Counted from the stretch's first letter, positions 13,196 to 27,676 are shown. The stretch is 64,000 nt of DNA from Syngnathus acus (GCF_901709675.1 NC_051100.1:2602001-2666000), one strand, 5' to 3'. Notes: generated by a model from the sequence alone, not told the origin. A program made the numbers and translations.

Positions 13196-16100
13196 CCACC
13201 CTCCAACTTTCCTAAGTAAGTCAATGGAATGCTGTTGGATGTCTCGTATACTGAACCTGAAAAAAGTACTCTAGTAAAAGTACAATTATTTTAACAGGAA
13301 ATAATTTAACGGGAACATTTACAATGTTTTTAATCCGTTACCTTGCAAGCTTGTGTCTCAACGAGACAACGACTGAACAGGAAGCAAATTTAGGGAGTAC
13401 GCACAGCTCAGTATGTCGGAAAGTCTGCACTTGCTCAGAGTTTTGGCATAACAATGTGCTCACCTCCCCAAATATTTAAAGCAACCTCATACCGGCCTGG
13501 CAGCTCTTGCAGTAAACAGTACGTTCGTGAATGTGTGTGTGTAGCTAACCCTCGGGCCAAACCCCCCCCCACCGGATTAGCCGTCTGGGAGCGGGCCCGC
13601 TGCTCGGCTTGTCGCTCGCCCGCCAAGTCAACAAGCAGGAATCAACATCCCGCTTGTTGATTGTATACAAAAGTCGTTCCAAGATGACCATTAGCGGCAA
13701 GCTAGCGCTTGTTAGCGTAACAACGTTTTGATCCTCCGGGGTCACTCCGGTGTAAAAGGGGTCACGGCCCAGGCAGAAATTTGTAGCTTGCTAAGAAATT
13801 TAGCATTGCGCGTTGGTAGAGCACGACAAATTCTGCGAGTGCCGTTTAAATGATCACATGACTGGCATTGTACACCCACCAAAAATGGAGTTCACCACAC
13901 AAGGAGCTGTCGTACGGCGAATAAAAAAAAAGTGTTCATGTTTGCCATTTTGCACATCACAGCCGGTTGCGAAGTTGACTGGATTTAGCGACATCAGCGC
14001 TTATGTTTCTTGTCAAAGTGTATTTTTGGTGCTCCTCGGGGGTTTTTTGTTTGTGCTGACACGGCGAGATGAAGACGTTGGCGAAATAATCCTCCTCCTC
14101 ACTGTAAACTGGAGCATCACCGCCGCTTTTTAACTTGTGACACTTTTCCTCCCTTTAGGGAAAAGAGTGTTTTTTATCACAGCATTAAGAACATTTGGCA
14201 CATTGTTTTTTGTCATAATCATTTAAACGTTATGAGTGGATTTTTTTTTTTTTCTTCCATTAATATGTTAAGGCAATGGAAGACTGAGGCAGAAAGGATC
14301 CATATTTTTCTAATAACATGACAATCACATAAAATATTTCAATACAATAAATCACACTCATCGGAAATCCAGGCAGCCAATCGGATGCTGGAAAAACGCT
14401 GGTGTTATTGTTGCGAGGACGAATTTTGAATCTGAACTAGTTTGCTAATGCGTAACTGGCCTGCATTACTGATTCTGCAGGCCCTGGCCAGATAAGATTA
14501 CCAGAGCAACACATACAGGCTGAAATCTGATTGGACAAAAATATCCCACTATTGGGACTTGTCTCGCTTTCTTTTTTCTTCTAGTGAATCTCAAAACTCC
14601 AACATACACATGAGCTGTGACTCTGCAAAGGGCTCGGCGAAGGTCTGACCCTTCCCTCCCCCATTGTAGTTTGATTTGGCAAAGACCCACTTACTTATAT
14701 TAACACGCAAAATAGCACAGGGTCGGACTGATAAGATGAGGGAAAACATAAGCCTCCCTCGCGTCCTGGCGGCCACATGCTTGCAGCGAGCAGGCTGTGA
14801 GTTCTCATGAAAGCGCTTGTATATTTGGAGAAGACATATCATTAAGATAGAGCAGAGGGAATGGGAAGGAGGAGGGGAGGATGCGCCGAAACTTTCCATC
14901 TGCTGCTCTCAAGAACACGCTCCCGCTCTCACTCTCTCGGCACGCCGATTCCAAGCCAAAGGCCATTAGGAGACGCTGCATTACACACCTTATTAAAACT
15001 TCGCAGTTGTGACGGATTGGACTTCATTTGGCTCGCTGCAAAAGCAAGAGGGGAGGATAAAAACATTGTGTGTTGTGTTCTTTGAGAAAATTCTGGGGCG
15101 GGTTTTCACTATTTACATGGACTCGAGTCATTCTGTTTGCTAACTTAAGATGACTAGGATGAGTAATGAGCATAATGTTTTTCCTCACAGAGTCGTAGAT
15201 GTCTGGCAACCTGTCCCTAAATCTCAGTTTAGTTTAGAGTCGGGATCAGCAGCAATTTTAGCTACAACCAGTTGGAGGGACGGTCTGCATGTTCAAGCTG
15301 GTTCACGACTTTTAAGAATTTTAGAACGTCCGGTCTAGAATAAGGAGGCGTGAGATGTGTATCCGCATGCAAAGCGTAGCCATGCAAACAGGCTACATTT
15401 GTTCTGCGTTGTAGCCTGTGGCATGGACCCCTCCCCTTTTCTTCTTGACCCCCGCATTTGGTTTTTGTTTTAACGAGTGGACGACATAGCCAACGCTCAC
15501 ATGACGAGCACCGACATGCTAGCGGCGCATCTTTTTGTATTAATGGACAGCAAGCAAAAGCCTGAACAATGGTGTTTTATGACTTGTGAAGCACGCGGGC
15601 GGCAGAGCGGCGCCTCGTATCTGCCATCATTGCGTAACTTGTGGTTGAATCGGTCTGATTTTTACACAATACGATTTTCTGATATAGAGCATGCTGTACA
15701 CCTCATACCAAGTTACCAAACAAAATATGCGACGTTAAAGGGCAAGGACCCTAACTAAATAAATATAGTGCAGATAGCTAATGAGGTAGTATGTCAAACT
15801 CTGTCACTCGTTCATAAAACAATATAGACATAGAAAATACAAGGTATGGTCATATAAAGAATACCGTTTTTATAAACCTTGACTTTTTGATCGCAAGCGT
15901 ATGGCAGCTAGCTAATCTGTGGCTAGTTAACATTTAGCGTTAAATTCTAGCGTAGTCGTCTTCATCTTAACTTTAGACTTGAACGCACCACACCGCTCAT
16001 TGAAAATCTAAATCAGTTTGTCCGAGTTGATAAATCCAATAAAATAGTATTATTGATGTTGTTGGCAAACTATCGTGACTCAAACATGCTGCTCGAATAC

Positions 16101-17044
16101 ACAAACAGGGTGGACAGCATTTTGGCTGGAGGCGACAATGCAATTATAACTTACTGCATGGAATTAGCCTCCATGTATTCCCCCTCCCACTCCTCCTCCT
16201 TCCCCACAGCCCATCACATGGACAAGGGGAATGCTGGAAGCGGAAAAAAAAAAAAAAAAGAGAGTGAGTCTCCCCTCTCTGCTGTCTGCCGCCCTTCAAA
16301 CAAAACACAGTCCTGTTCATTATGTGGCATGAAAGGCTAAAAAAAACGGAAATAAACATGCTGGCGCCACACCAATTTTACACGTCTGATTGTTGTGTGC
16401 TTTGTGTATGAGCTCACACTGTGTCAGTTCACACACGTGTCATGTTTTAAATATGAATTGAAAGGACAGACCTCGAGTGTTCTCTTCTATGTTGAAATAC
16501 AAAAAGAGCAAGTGTAATTTCACATTTAAGAATGATTTCTTTTCATACTTCCTAATAGGAACATCCAAACAAGTGCAAATTTAGCCAAGTTCCTTAACTT
16601 CTCCGTCCAGTCACACTCAAGGCGAACCGCAAATATCGGGCATGAATGTTGTATTAATTTGAGTCGTTTAATAATTTATTTGAACCTTAGGGTAGGGTGA
16701 TGATACAACATACATCTTCAATGATTTTTCTTAAAATAAAAAAATAAAAAAACAAGTTTGAATTTATTATTGATTTTCTCTAATCAAGAATGATACACAG
16801 AACGGTACAGGCTCAAATATATGCATACATTCCTGTCGATCTTTTAAGAAGTAGGAAAGTTCTCAAAACGTCTTTGGACTTGGCAATCTAAGCCCATTTT
16901 CCAAACAATCAGAGAATTTTAGATTTACACAAAGTATTCCATTCATGATGTAACACTGAGGCAGCATTCGAGCCTATCAGATCAAATAAGCCCCTCCCTT
17001 GATAGGAAGTAAACTAAAGTGTGCATATTTTCTTTTTCCTAAAG

Positions 17045-17121
17045 CATCCGTACCCGTCAGAAGAACAGAAGAAGCAGCTGGCACAAGACACGGGCCTCAC
17101 CATCCTACAAGTCAACAACTG
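17045..17121 (+). CDS. meis1: Meis1 exon: homeodomain loop, helix 2 and start of helix 3
   Basis: The exon is 77 bp, between AAAG (17041-17044) and the donor GTAAGA (17122). It starts in frame with [18 protein letters not shown], continues TILQVNN, and ends with TG, the first two bases of the tryptophan codon of the recognition helix. PYP is the three-residue loop extension that defines TALE homeodomains and forms the pocket for the Hox hexapeptide in Pbx-class proteins. All residues match the Meis1/Meis2 consensus as I know it. Size and phase agree with the preceding and following exons, so the reading frame is continuous. Confidence 0.97.
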
Positions 17122-18439
17122 GTAAGAGAAGCTCACTCGGCATCACGCGTGTACGATCTCATCCTTCCCTCAGGCCATGCCGGCTGCCGGTGATCGGAAT
17201 TAATGCCGCCACTCCGACATCAGCCCCCCCTAACCCACCCCCATCCTCCGCCTCTGCCCGTTCCCAAACACAGAAACACACGGCTTACGGAATCACGCTG
17301 GTGCGGATCAATCTAAACAGATATGGCCTCAAGTCATTTTCCAAAAAGCAGCTTTAATTAAGAGTCAAACAAGCATCGGAAAGCATTAAAAAATAATAAT
17401 AATCAGGGCACGCAGAAAGTTAGCTGTGGTGATTAACGCACGGATCAGGCTCGATTTTCACGTGGGCTTGTTTTCATGTTTTTAATGACGTATATTTAAA
17501 TCCTTTTTTTAAAGGAGTTGATGAATATTTGATTGGGCTCCACTTGTCTCTGCGACATTTTCATTAGCTCATGTTAGAAATGCATTTTTGTGATTTAGAT
17601 CAGGTTCTTTTTTTTTTTTTTTCTCTCAGCAAGCAAAAATACATTAAAACCAAAATCACACAGACTGAGGCTTGAAATTAACAAATTCATGACAATTTAT
17701 CATACTACTTATCACTAGCTGGTTAGCGAATCAAAGCTTCTGTAGGTCTGATTTCAAAATTCTGATCATTCAGAAATTCATTCTTTTTTGTAGTTTCAAG
17801 TTGTTCCAATTTGGCGATATCTGATTTGAATATTTTTTTTTCCCAAACCTTCTCCTTCCTACCTTTACCCTAAATTCTTGACGGTTAATGATGTTTCTTT
17901 GAAGATTTGTGGCCTTTCTGTTCAAGATTTTTTTTTAATTAAGATTCTCAACTTGCTGGTTGACTTAGCTTGAAGCAACCTTTTTTTTTTTTTAATTGGG
18001 TGCTAAGGTTGACCCAAAACAAGGCTTTTAACCTGAGCTAGCTTTAGAAAAAGGTACAATGAGGGTCTCGTGTTTTTGCGACAAGCTCCTCTTGGTACTT
18101 TCCAAATCCGAGCCTTTCTTAAAATGTTTATTTACATGTATCTGTCAATTGATTTGAATCTCAGTCTGTCTGACTGGTTTGTTTCCCTTTTACACCTTGA
18201 CTCTAAATCGTTGACTGTAGAGAATATTTCTCTGAAGATTGCGGTGTTCCTGCTTAAAAATTCAACATATTATCATTACGACGCTTCACTACTTGGTTAG
18301 CTTAGCTCGAAGCAGCCTCTTTTTTTAATTGGGTGTGGAGTTTGATTCAAACTAGCTTTAACCTGAGGGTAGCGTCAGGGTGAGAAGGTAGAAAGAGGGT
18401 CGTCTTCACGTGGTCGTATCAGATTGGATGCCTATCAGC

Positions 18440-18530
18440 GCACACTTGCCGTTATTAGCCGCGGCTAATTAAAGGGCCGGCGCGGTCCAGCTAAGCGTGG
18501 CCCCCATTTGATCTGTAAAAAATGAATCGT
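18440..18530. promoter_or_regulatory. candidate conserved non-coding element (intron)
   Basis: The short block includes GCCGTTATTAGCCGCGG, CTAATTAAAGGGCCGG and TTGATCTGTAAAAAATG. A regulatory role is inferred from homeodomain-core density and lack of repeats. Confidence 0.2.
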
Positions 18531-19634
18531 GGCAAGCGAGGGAGAGCCAGAGTGAGATGAAAAGAAGGAAAGAGGAGAAGATAAGGAGGGAGGAGAGGAG
18601 ATTAATCCCTCTAATGATGTTAACATGATGCCCGCCATTGTTCAACGGGAAGAGCTCCAGAGACAGGCGGTAGATTAGCACGCCAGGCAGTCTATGGAGA
18701 ATTCAGCACATGCACACACGTGCACATTGGAGTGGAATAAGGACCCCAGGGAAGCCCGTGTGGAGGTTATCACATCAGGTGACCTCGCTGAAATCCATCA
18801 GGGGATCAATTCTTTTAGCACAGATAAAAGCCAGTGTGTGTGCTGCCTGAATTGCCTTTTGTAGGCGTCAACATGCCCGAAAGCTCACCAAAACGCAGGT
18901 GAAAAGGTTTTTATTTTTGTGGTCTTGAAGATGACCCCCCCCACACAAAAAAAATCACTCAGTAGCGTGCCCTGGAGAATTACATGAAATTATCCCTCGA
19001 CGCCATTTTTGCTGGAAGATAACAAAATTTGGTGGACTCAAGGATCCATGCCTTAAATTCAATAGGAAGTCGGCCATTTTGGTTTAAAACAGCCTTTTGA
19101 AACGACGTGAAAATCAATTGATAGTCGTGCGTTTGGAGCCGGAACCATCATTTTCGAGCTTGCTTTTAAGATATTAAGTCACCTAAATGAAGCAGGTACA
19201 TGATTTTTTAGCATATTCTCAAACGACTAAAGACAAGGTGGGCGTGTATACAATGCGTACATCGTGGGAGAGTAATCTCTGTTGGTACGTGTGTCCACGA
19301 GGGTGGTTAATCTAGAAGGTATTAGCTGTAAAAACCAACGCTCGGATCCAACTGCCTCCTCATATTGTAAAAATGTGTGTTTGGGTGTGTTGTTGTTGTG
19401 TGTGTTTCCATGTGCTGTGACAGAAAAGCGCACAACAGCAGCAAGCGCAAGGGAGGTTACATGAGGCAAGTGAGAAAGAGAGAGAGAGAGAGAGAGCACT
19501 GCCATTTTGTTGGTATGTTGGTGTTGTCGCACTGCCCTGGAAGCTCTGTTGCCATTGGGTGTCGCCATAGCAACCCCCGGTGATGGTTACCTCCTGACCC
19601 TCTGATTTGGTGGAGTCAATTTGCCTGGCTGCCA

Positions 19635-19636
<2 letters not shown>

Positions 19637-19680
<44 letters not shown>
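19637..19680. repeat. (CA)22 microsatellite
   Basis: A perfect CA run about 140 bp after a GA tract at 19477-19497. Confidence 0.97.
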
Positions 19681-19681
<1 letters not shown>

Positions 19682-20589
19682 TCACTCACTTGACCACCAA
19701 TACTGACATTCTGATATACTGTACACGAAGCAGGCCGCATTAATGTTATGGTATTTCGCTTTATGTATTAGCATTAACCTTGTGGTCTCTAAATCCAAAT
19801 AATGCGCTTGTTGCAAAAAAAAAATCCTTTCACATCAAACCAATTTAATCCCAAAACACCAGAATAGACAAAGAATATGAAATCATCAAGCTTCTTCGGA
19901 TCGGCAAGATGTTATTGAAGTAACTTAAACTATGACACATCCTGGCTCGCCATGTCCCTCACGTGCACTCGGGCGCCGCGTAGATGTGTTAACACACGTC
20001 GCTGTGTATTATTGATGAGGCGGCGGCAGTCGCAAAGCTCGGCAGATTAAATAAGAAATGCTAAAGGCCGGCAAGGGGCGCAGCTCGCTCATGAATTATT
20101 GGCACGGTGCCGCCGCACCGGGGAGGTTTCCCCCTTTGAACAGGGAGGGGGGGGGGGGAACACTTTACACCACCACCTTGTCCTTAAGGGGACCTGCAGT
20201 CATGTGATCAGTCGCTGGCCTAACTGACCCTGAGAAAATAATTGAAAAGAAAATACAGTATACGACTAAGAAAGGCGGCATGAGCGATGATGACTTCACC
20301 GCTCCCAGTAATGCATTTCCCACAATAATGTCTACTGTAGCCAATCGTCTTAATTACACGCAGACGTTCTTTTCCCTTCCACACGCGAGTATTTCTCATT
20401 GCGTTGTCAATTGCGTGCTGTCATTATTCTCATCTCCTTGGTGTCATGAGGCACGTGCGGCGGGGACACACTCGCACACCAGGAAGCCGCGCTTGTATTG
20501 TAACAAACACACATACGAGCCGAGGAGATTTTCCCTAAGTTGCGCTTACACGCTCCGCTGATGTAAAAATCAATGCGAGGGTCATCAGG

Positions 20590-20720
20590 TTTCTCCTTCC
20601 TGGGCGCAATTTAATCACGGCCCTTTAAAAGGCGGCGTTTGAGCCATTGTTTGGTCAATAAGGCCGCTTTTAGCAACATCTTAAGAGCCGGGAGAAAGCG
20701 AGCGCAGGCTACTTAAGACG
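20590..20720. promoter_or_regulatory. candidate conserved non-coding element (intron)
   Basis: GCAATTTAATCACGGCCC, TTTGGTCAATAAGGCCGC and TTTAGCAACATCTTAAG occur in a repeat-free block. A similar block with ATTGATGAGGCGG and CATGAATTATTGG lies at about 19990-20105. Both are inferred only. Confidence 0.2.
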
Positions 20721-21369
20721 GGAGGGGCCCATCATGGCGTTTCTGGAAGAACCAGAACCTCTTATTATGTACACAGTTGCATTAAACAAAAAACACACAG
20801 TGTTGATCTATCCAGTTCTCCACCAAGCGTGACCCAATACTTTTGTCCATTCTTTGTACTTCTCTTCTTAGAAAGGGTTGTTGACGGTAAATGTCTTGGT
20901 AATGGATGGACGTCATAAGAGAGAAGAGGAGCAGGTTTTATTACATTTCTGTAGTCTTACTGTATTAAAAAAAAAAAAGCGTGACTTCTGGTTTATCAGG
21001 ATTTGACATCGCCTCCCGGGGAATCCCTCGGCCCGGCTGATGCTATCAAGCCCGGCAATAACAATGATTGTGAAAAGGACACGTTGTCGAGACCAGTGTG
21101 CAAACAACTGGTCCGGTGAGTCTGGTCATTGAGTTCAGGCTTGCTTGCGTGTGTTGGAATGAGAGGATGCCTACTTCTAGTTAAGTTGGGTCAGTCTACA
21201 TACTCGCGTGCATATTTTTGTTGGGGGAACATCAAAATTTCCACTCTTGGAAGAACTGTGTTAGAAAAGTGTGACACACAAAGATAGAAAGACAATAGTA
21301 TGCATATGCGCAAGAGTGTGTCTGTGTGTGTGTGTTATGAATTCTTCTCCTCACTCCTCATAAATCATC

Positions 21370-21510
21370 TCCATCTTCATGGCGCGCCAGCCCGCCGGCT
21401 CACAGCCTGGCCGTGAAGTGAAGATTATCAATTCATGCACGCGTATTAAAACCAATACTGTCATTTTCCTTGTGCTATTAATAACGACGCTGTTTAGCAC
21501 GGCCTCTGCG
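21370..21510. promoter_or_regulatory. candidate conserved non-coding element (intron)
   Basis: The block is repeat-free and includes AAGATTATCAATTCATGC, GTATTAAAACCAATACTG and CTATTAATAACGACGC. Motif density and composition resemble vertebrate developmental enhancers. No alignment was available. Confidence 0.25.
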
Positions 21511-23589
21511 ACTAAGTCTGCTTTCTACATTCATCTGGGGGAGCTATGACCAATTTCACTGTCACCATCATGCTTGTCATAGACGGAGGTAGAGCGGGTT
21601 ACCTGCGGACTGCGAACACACACACGAAAGTGCACAGATTTAACAAGCAGACTTGTTGCTAGGTGAGGCAGGGGTCACCTGACTGGGCTCATGCCAGGCT
21701 GTTATTAGTCAGGAGGCCTTGCTGGCTGTGTTTATACATGCGAGCAATATCTCATGCACACACACACACACACAGTTGGATCCAACTCCTGCTAACAGTA
21801 GGCGGAGGATTACGTGCATGCGGTGCGGGGAAACATAAGAAAAGTGTGAAATTTAAAAGGGGCTTTAAAGTGAGATCTGCTGTGAGGGTCAACTAATCCC
21901 CCCGCCCTCGCATACACACACATAGAAGATACACACTTATCAAACACACACTCCATGCGCCGTTGCACCTCCATGCCTGAGTTTGGCGTCCATTGGAAGT
22001 GTCGTGAAACGAATGCTAAACTGGTTTACTGAGTGGGAAGACAAGTTGGGCAACCCCAAACACACATGTATGTCCAAAGACGCACGGTTGTGTTCATGAC
22101 AGCCAGCTGCTTAAAAAGGAATTAAGACTCTGAACGAAAAAGTCCAAATCCTGCTGGCCATGTTGCCACTTTCTGTGGACCGAAAATGAAAATTGCTCAG
22201 AGCGCAGGTAGTAACCAGTCACGGCTCGGGGGGCATCATTTGGATGCAATTTTATGGACTGTTTATAATTTTAGAGACAAATGATACTATTTATAGTCAC
22301 TGAGGAAAGTTCAGGGGGATGTAAAAAAAAAAAAAATCTTCCTGTGGGAACATAACAGAAAATAATTGAGAAACCCTTTACTCTTACTATTATTTTATGT
22401 CATATTAATTTCAATAAATTTTTATACAAGAAATTCTACAGACTTGTTTTGAATGACAGAAAAATTGGCTAGCTCCGGCCCATTCGGAATATTCCGGAAA
22501 ACAAACAGGAAACTGAATGGATGAGTGCTACGCCCCACAGATGTCAGCACGTCTTCGCTTGACACACACACACGCACACCACTTGATTGCAGTTAGGCAA
22601 GTGCCCAGTTTTGGTCGCCATGGTAATCCCAATAACAAATTCACAACATGATGTCATTCTCATATTTTACTGTATATAGACGCAGCATCAACATGTTAGT
22701 TGTAACCTTTTGGGGCATTTTATCCACATCGCGCACAAACTGTTACAGGAGACATTTTTGAGGCAAATGAAGAGAAAAGCAGGTGTAGCCTCAAGGTGGT
22801 GTTTTGTGATCGAAAAGTAAAACAGGTCGGGAAGTTATGAGGCGCTGGAAGGGATGCTGTAGGGCAAACACCTCCGTGTTTAAGGCAAGTCGACACAAGC
22901 TGAAGATCGTGTTCAAAGAAAGCATTTTTTTATCAACGTGTGCGCGCAGTTTTAGCAGTGTTGCTAATGATAGCATAATATTGTAGAAGTGTCTCATCTC
23001 ATTTTCCCTCCATTATGTTGTTAATCAATCTGTCAAAAAAACAATAGATGTTTCTTTTGTTTATGCCGGCGTGCGCGTCTTTTTTTTTTTGTCTTCTAGT
23101 ATATTACTTATCAAGCAATCACAAATACTGGATACTACTAATATCTTCATGACGATATTCATGGCGGCAAAAAAAAAAAAGTACTGCTTGTAAGTTATTC
23201 TTTACCTTGTTATGTGTGTATTTTGATGGTGATTTATGTTCTGGCCAAGTGTGTTTTGCTGTCAATTCATATTTGTCCCTGATGATAAAGTATGACTGAT
23301 TATCTGGTTTCTTACACTTTGTTAATGTTTGTATTCAACTGCGCGCTACTAAATCCTGTCATGTGCGGCTGCTATTATGCGAATAAATCATCCCCTTTTT
23401 CCCGGCAGTATAAAGGTTTAACCGGTTTACTGTTAGTTTGCGAGTTTAATGCGGGAGCAGGAAGCACATGTGGGCAAGGCGTTAATTGCGGTTTGAGGAG
23501 CAAACAATGGATGTCATCCGCGCGCTGACGAGCCCACGATAAGAACCCATGCCGAGTCCTCGCCTTCTCCTTTTTACTCTCTTAAATCA

Positions 23590-23720
23590 CCTTGAATGGC
23601 AGCCGACGGGAGTGTGCGCGCCGTGGCGAACGGTTATTTTCAGCTCTCCGAGATTTTGAATATGCATATTGCACCTCTGTTGGCGTGCGCCCAAATAGAG
23701 CAAATAAGTCCTGCTCAGTG
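23590..23720. promoter_or_regulatory. candidate conserved non-coding element (intron)
   Basis: The balanced-composition block is centred on the palindrome AATATGCATATT (23659-23670), a POU/octamer-like site. It is followed by CAAATAGAGCAAATAAG and then a (GT)12 repeat at 23719-23742. Regulatory status is inferred. Confidence 0.22.
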
Positions 23721-26700
23721 TGTGTGTGTGTGTGTGTGTGTGTTTGGTGAATTTAAATGAGAGGGCTTGCCGCGTAACCTTTTGTATCTCCAATCTGCAT
23801 CTTTCCACCAGCTCGTTATTAAATTACCTCCCCGATCGGTCACAGCGCCGAGGCAGCTGATGAAAAAGACAATTTCTTGCTTTTAATTGGCCATTTCACG
23901 TGCGCCGCACGTACACCTGTGCGCGCCCGTGCATGCGTGCGTAGTACATGTGTGTGTGATGTCATGAGAATAGGACATTATCTTGGCAGTCGCACTCAGT
24001 TCCAGTCTCTTTGTAGACCAGGGATGAGAAATTGCTGCAAAAGTCAAACACAATCTGATTTGTTTGGATTCCAAAGTAATTAAATTCCCTCATAGGAAAT
24101 AATGGGAAAATACTCAAAAAAGAAAAAGAAAGTACTGTAAACTAACTGCCAATTTCCACATTTCGAATTGGGCTGTTTAGAAGTTTAGAATGTGTTTTTA
24201 ACACAAAAAAATTATAAAGGTATTTTAGTAAAAAAAAAAAATGTTTCCTTATTTTTTGCTTCACATTGTGCTGCTCCTTTTGATACGTACATGAAGTACT
24301 TTAGTAAGTTTAGTTCTTCACATTTTTTTTTTTTTACCTTGCCGTGGTACCAAAAGCCAAATATAAAGGCAAAAAGTGGAGCTACGTTGAAGTATGCGCC
24401 ACAGCTTCCAGGCGTATTACCAAACGCCCCCTCCGAAAATGTTGGTGTTTCTCCAAGTTGTACACACTTTGAAGGCCTTGAAACGTTGAGGTCTCTCTGT
24501 ATTCTGGAGGCGCATCAACAAAGACCGCATGGCGTTCTTAGTTGTGGCGCAACACATGGACAGCATGTGTGTGTGTGTTTGTGTGTGTGCCCCTGCTGGG
24601 ACTCCAAACTCCAGGCGCTTTGCTCCCACGACGAGGCTACGGGACTCCATTTTTATTTGGGGTCACCCCCTCTCACCACGTTTTGGGCCAAAATAGCCCA
24701 ACTATTGTGGCTGCACTTGAATAGTGAGCCTCATTGTGTTGGGTTTTTTTTGCCTTGGGGGAGGCCGTAAACAACGGGCATGTGCGGTTGGCTCGGGGGT
24801 CGTGCGAAGGTGAAAGAGGAGCTGGCCGTTTACTCCTCGCCTTCTCATTCGCCGCGGCTTGTTAACGCTCGCAGTGAGAGTGTCTGCTTTCCTTTTTTTT
24901 TTTGTCCGTCATTCTGCCTCTCGTTCCCCCGGCTGCTATTATGAGAGGCATTTTCTCCTTTGTTCCAGGCCCCATGGTGCATCTGGCCTCAGATACGGGC
25001 ACGTCGGGGACAGGAAGCTGGCAGGAGGAGGGAGTGGGCGGGGGAAGGGGGGGTGTCCAGTATGAGTCAAAACCGGACCGCCACTTTCCACCAGAGAAGG
25101 GAGGCATGATAAGGAATGATAAAACAGCCCCAGAAAGCAAATACATTAAAAGCTTTTGGTATTGGTGGCAAATTACAGTGATGGAGGCAACGTCTCCAAT
25201 ATTTATATTCTTTTCAAAATTGTAAGCAACATCCGGTTATGATATAAGAAAAGTATTGTGATGTTATCAATATCATTAACAACTCGCATAACGTAAGCTT
25301 TGGTATGCTTCCAACGGCAAGATTTCGTGATATCGATATCATTGTGCAAAGCATCACGATACCGTCAAATTTGATATCATCTCCACACAATCTAGGATGA
25401 ACAAACACTCGGCTTTCGAAGAAGCGCGCCTTGCCAAAAGCTCCTCCGTCTTGCATCAGTGTGTTTGTCGCAGGAAAGAATATAAAAAGGAGGCTTTAAA
25501 ATATATATGGGAGGGGGGGGGGGGGGTAGGAGGTCAACTGTTAGCCAGCACTGGCCCACGTTTGACCTTCTGTAAAGGGCCCGCAGAGGAGAGGAGTTAG
25601 AGGAATGCTCTTCGACGCTCCCATATCTCCCCCAGCGAAACAGGCCCCCATCAGGGAGGGCTGGTTGGGGTGGGGGGGTGTTGGTGATAAAACTCCAGAC
25701 GTTCCCTCATTTGATGGTGCTCTGCCATGTCAGTCCATTCTCGCATTCCTCCCTTGCTGTCCTCACACCCCGAAAACAGACGCAGAATTCCCCACATTTT
25801 ATTCCAACAAAGTTCCAAACATAGCCCCCCCCCCCTTTGGAATTCTTGCTAAAGCCAGTTTGACTAAGCAAGATGAAATTTGGTAGACATCTATCATAAG
25901 TAGTAAATGGTAGTAAAAAAAAGTTTCTGGAAGCCATGTCTGAAAAGTCAGAAGACATTTGTAGTCTGCCGTTTTGGTTCATTTCCTTGAAAAAATATTT
26001 TTAAATTTCAACCAGACACTAAAAATCTGCCGTTTTAGCTGAATTCAGTGCCATTTCCAGGAGGATCTTTCGAAGCGAACCTCTCCCACCAAATGATTTC
26101 GAAAATTCAAATTGCAACATGAAACGTGGTAGCCACGTTTATCATAAAAAAAAAAAAAAACCCATGTTTGGCAAATTGGCTCAAAGCCGTCATTGAAAGA
26201 CAAACAAAATAATCAATTCAGGATTTTTTATCTTGCTACCAAATTTGAAGCATGTACACGAGACAAATAGGCGACACAAAATTACCAGAATGATTTGTTT
26301 TTGCGTGTGGGTGGAACACAGCGGCTAAGTTTGATGACTCGTCATAAAACACAAAACGCTAATAACTCAACCCAATAACTCAAAGTGCAGATTTTTTTTT
26401 TTCTCCTTATTGGGAGCCTAAACGGCGCCTAATCTTGTGTCATCTCGCGTTTGTTTTTTCTGTTAATTTGCCGGCACTTTTGTATCCAAAAGGAGACACG
26501 TCCCTTCGGTAATGAGGGGTCAAACTTTTGTTTTGCTTCTCTGCTCCTGCTGCTCTCCGGGATGGGGCCCTTTAAATGCTCCCTTTTCTTGGGGACTTTT
26601 TGTTTCCTTAGTTTTGGCTAATGCTCCCCTTTTAAGACGTGAAATGCAAGAGTCCGTTGGGGGCAACAGCAGGAACACATAAATCAAGTCCCCAAATCCC

Positions 26701-27617
26701 CGAGAGGCCGAGCTCTCCTCGGGGTCATTGCACTGGTCAAAGGGTCGATTCACCAGGGGTTAGGTCACAGCGGGTCAGTGTGTGTGCGTGCGTGCGTTTT
26801 TGTGAGTGAGGCGCTGAGAATGAACAAACAGCAGATTTAAACACAGGCGCTTTTACTAGAGTTTAAATTCTATTTTTATTTATGATTCTCCGGCTGTCAC
26901 ATGACTAGTTCTCCGTCATTGGTTGTAGTTTTCAATTTAAAAGATTAATTTTCTTGATACTGTATGTTCAAGAAGAAACACATTCTATTTTTGCGGGGGA
27001 ACCATTTCATTTTATAATGATGCAAATGATCATTCAAACTAAACTAAAACAAGCTGTGTAAAAATATAAATTATATTATTATATTAATGCATTGTAAAAT
27101 CATTGAAATTATTTTTATATCATATATGGAATCTTTTTTTACTGAGTACAATATCCTTTCTGCGGTTACTGCAATACAAAAACAAAATCCCAAAAGATTT
27201 ATTACTGTGGAATAATTTCATGATAGTTCCTAATAATTTAACCATTCCAATCAATGAATTTGTTCAGTGCCTGGCTGGGAGACGTCATATGTTTCTCCCG
27301 CCTCAATTGAAAGGCCCAAATATGTTAATCCTTGACTCGGGATTAACCCCACTTCACTATCAGTCCATTGCTTTGATTCCCCCTTCCCTAAATTTGTCTT
27401 TGTTGTTGTCTGCAACGGTTGGGCGTAATAGCGCCACCTGTTGCTTTGCTCCTTTTCCAGTGTTAATTAAACGTTGTGCATTTAAAAAAACAGAAACGTT
27501 TTCTAGATGTTCTCAATTTTGACTGTTTCTTACATCGCAATGTGTGTTTTCATCTTGACTTACAAGCTTTTCAAGGTCGCCCCTTTTAATCTTGTTTCCC
27601 TCCCTTTCCTCCTCCAG

Positions 27618-27676
27618 GTTCATCAACGCCAGGAGGAGAATAGTGCAGCCTATGATCGACCAGTCGAACCGCGCAG
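27618..27676 (+). CDS. meis1: Meis1 exon: homeodomain recognition helix
   Basis: The exon is 59 bp, after the acceptor CCTCCAG (27611-27617). It completes the tryptophan codon and encodes FINARRRIVQPMIDQSNRA, plus the first base of a valine codon. With the W from the previous exon this gives WFINARRR, homeodomain helix 3. The isoleucine at homeodomain position 50 and the N and R residues at positions 51, 53 and 55 are the TALE DNA-contact set. The exon is followed directly by GCAAGT, not GTAAGT (see the separate entry). The joined reading frame NRA-V-SQG is intact, so the exon boundary is not in doubt. Confidence 0.97.

Larger units (their letters stand above)
17122..27617 (+). other. meis1: meis1 intron inside the recognition-helix tryptophan codon (10.5 kb)
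   Basis: The intron runs from GTAAGA at 17122 to CTCCAG ending at 27617 and interrupts the TGG codon after two bases. No other exon was found. Contents include CA and GA microsatellites near 19.5-19.7 kb, many homopolymer runs, and several TAAT-rich blocks listed separately. The 192-codon open frame at 24192-24770 contains lysine and phenylalanine runs from A/T tracts and has no recognisable domain. Confidence 0.9.

Noticed and set aside
24192-24770. A 192-codon + strand open frame
   Set aside because: The longest single frame in the window, but it starts in poly-A and poly-T runs and has no recognisable motif. Intronic and best explained by chance.
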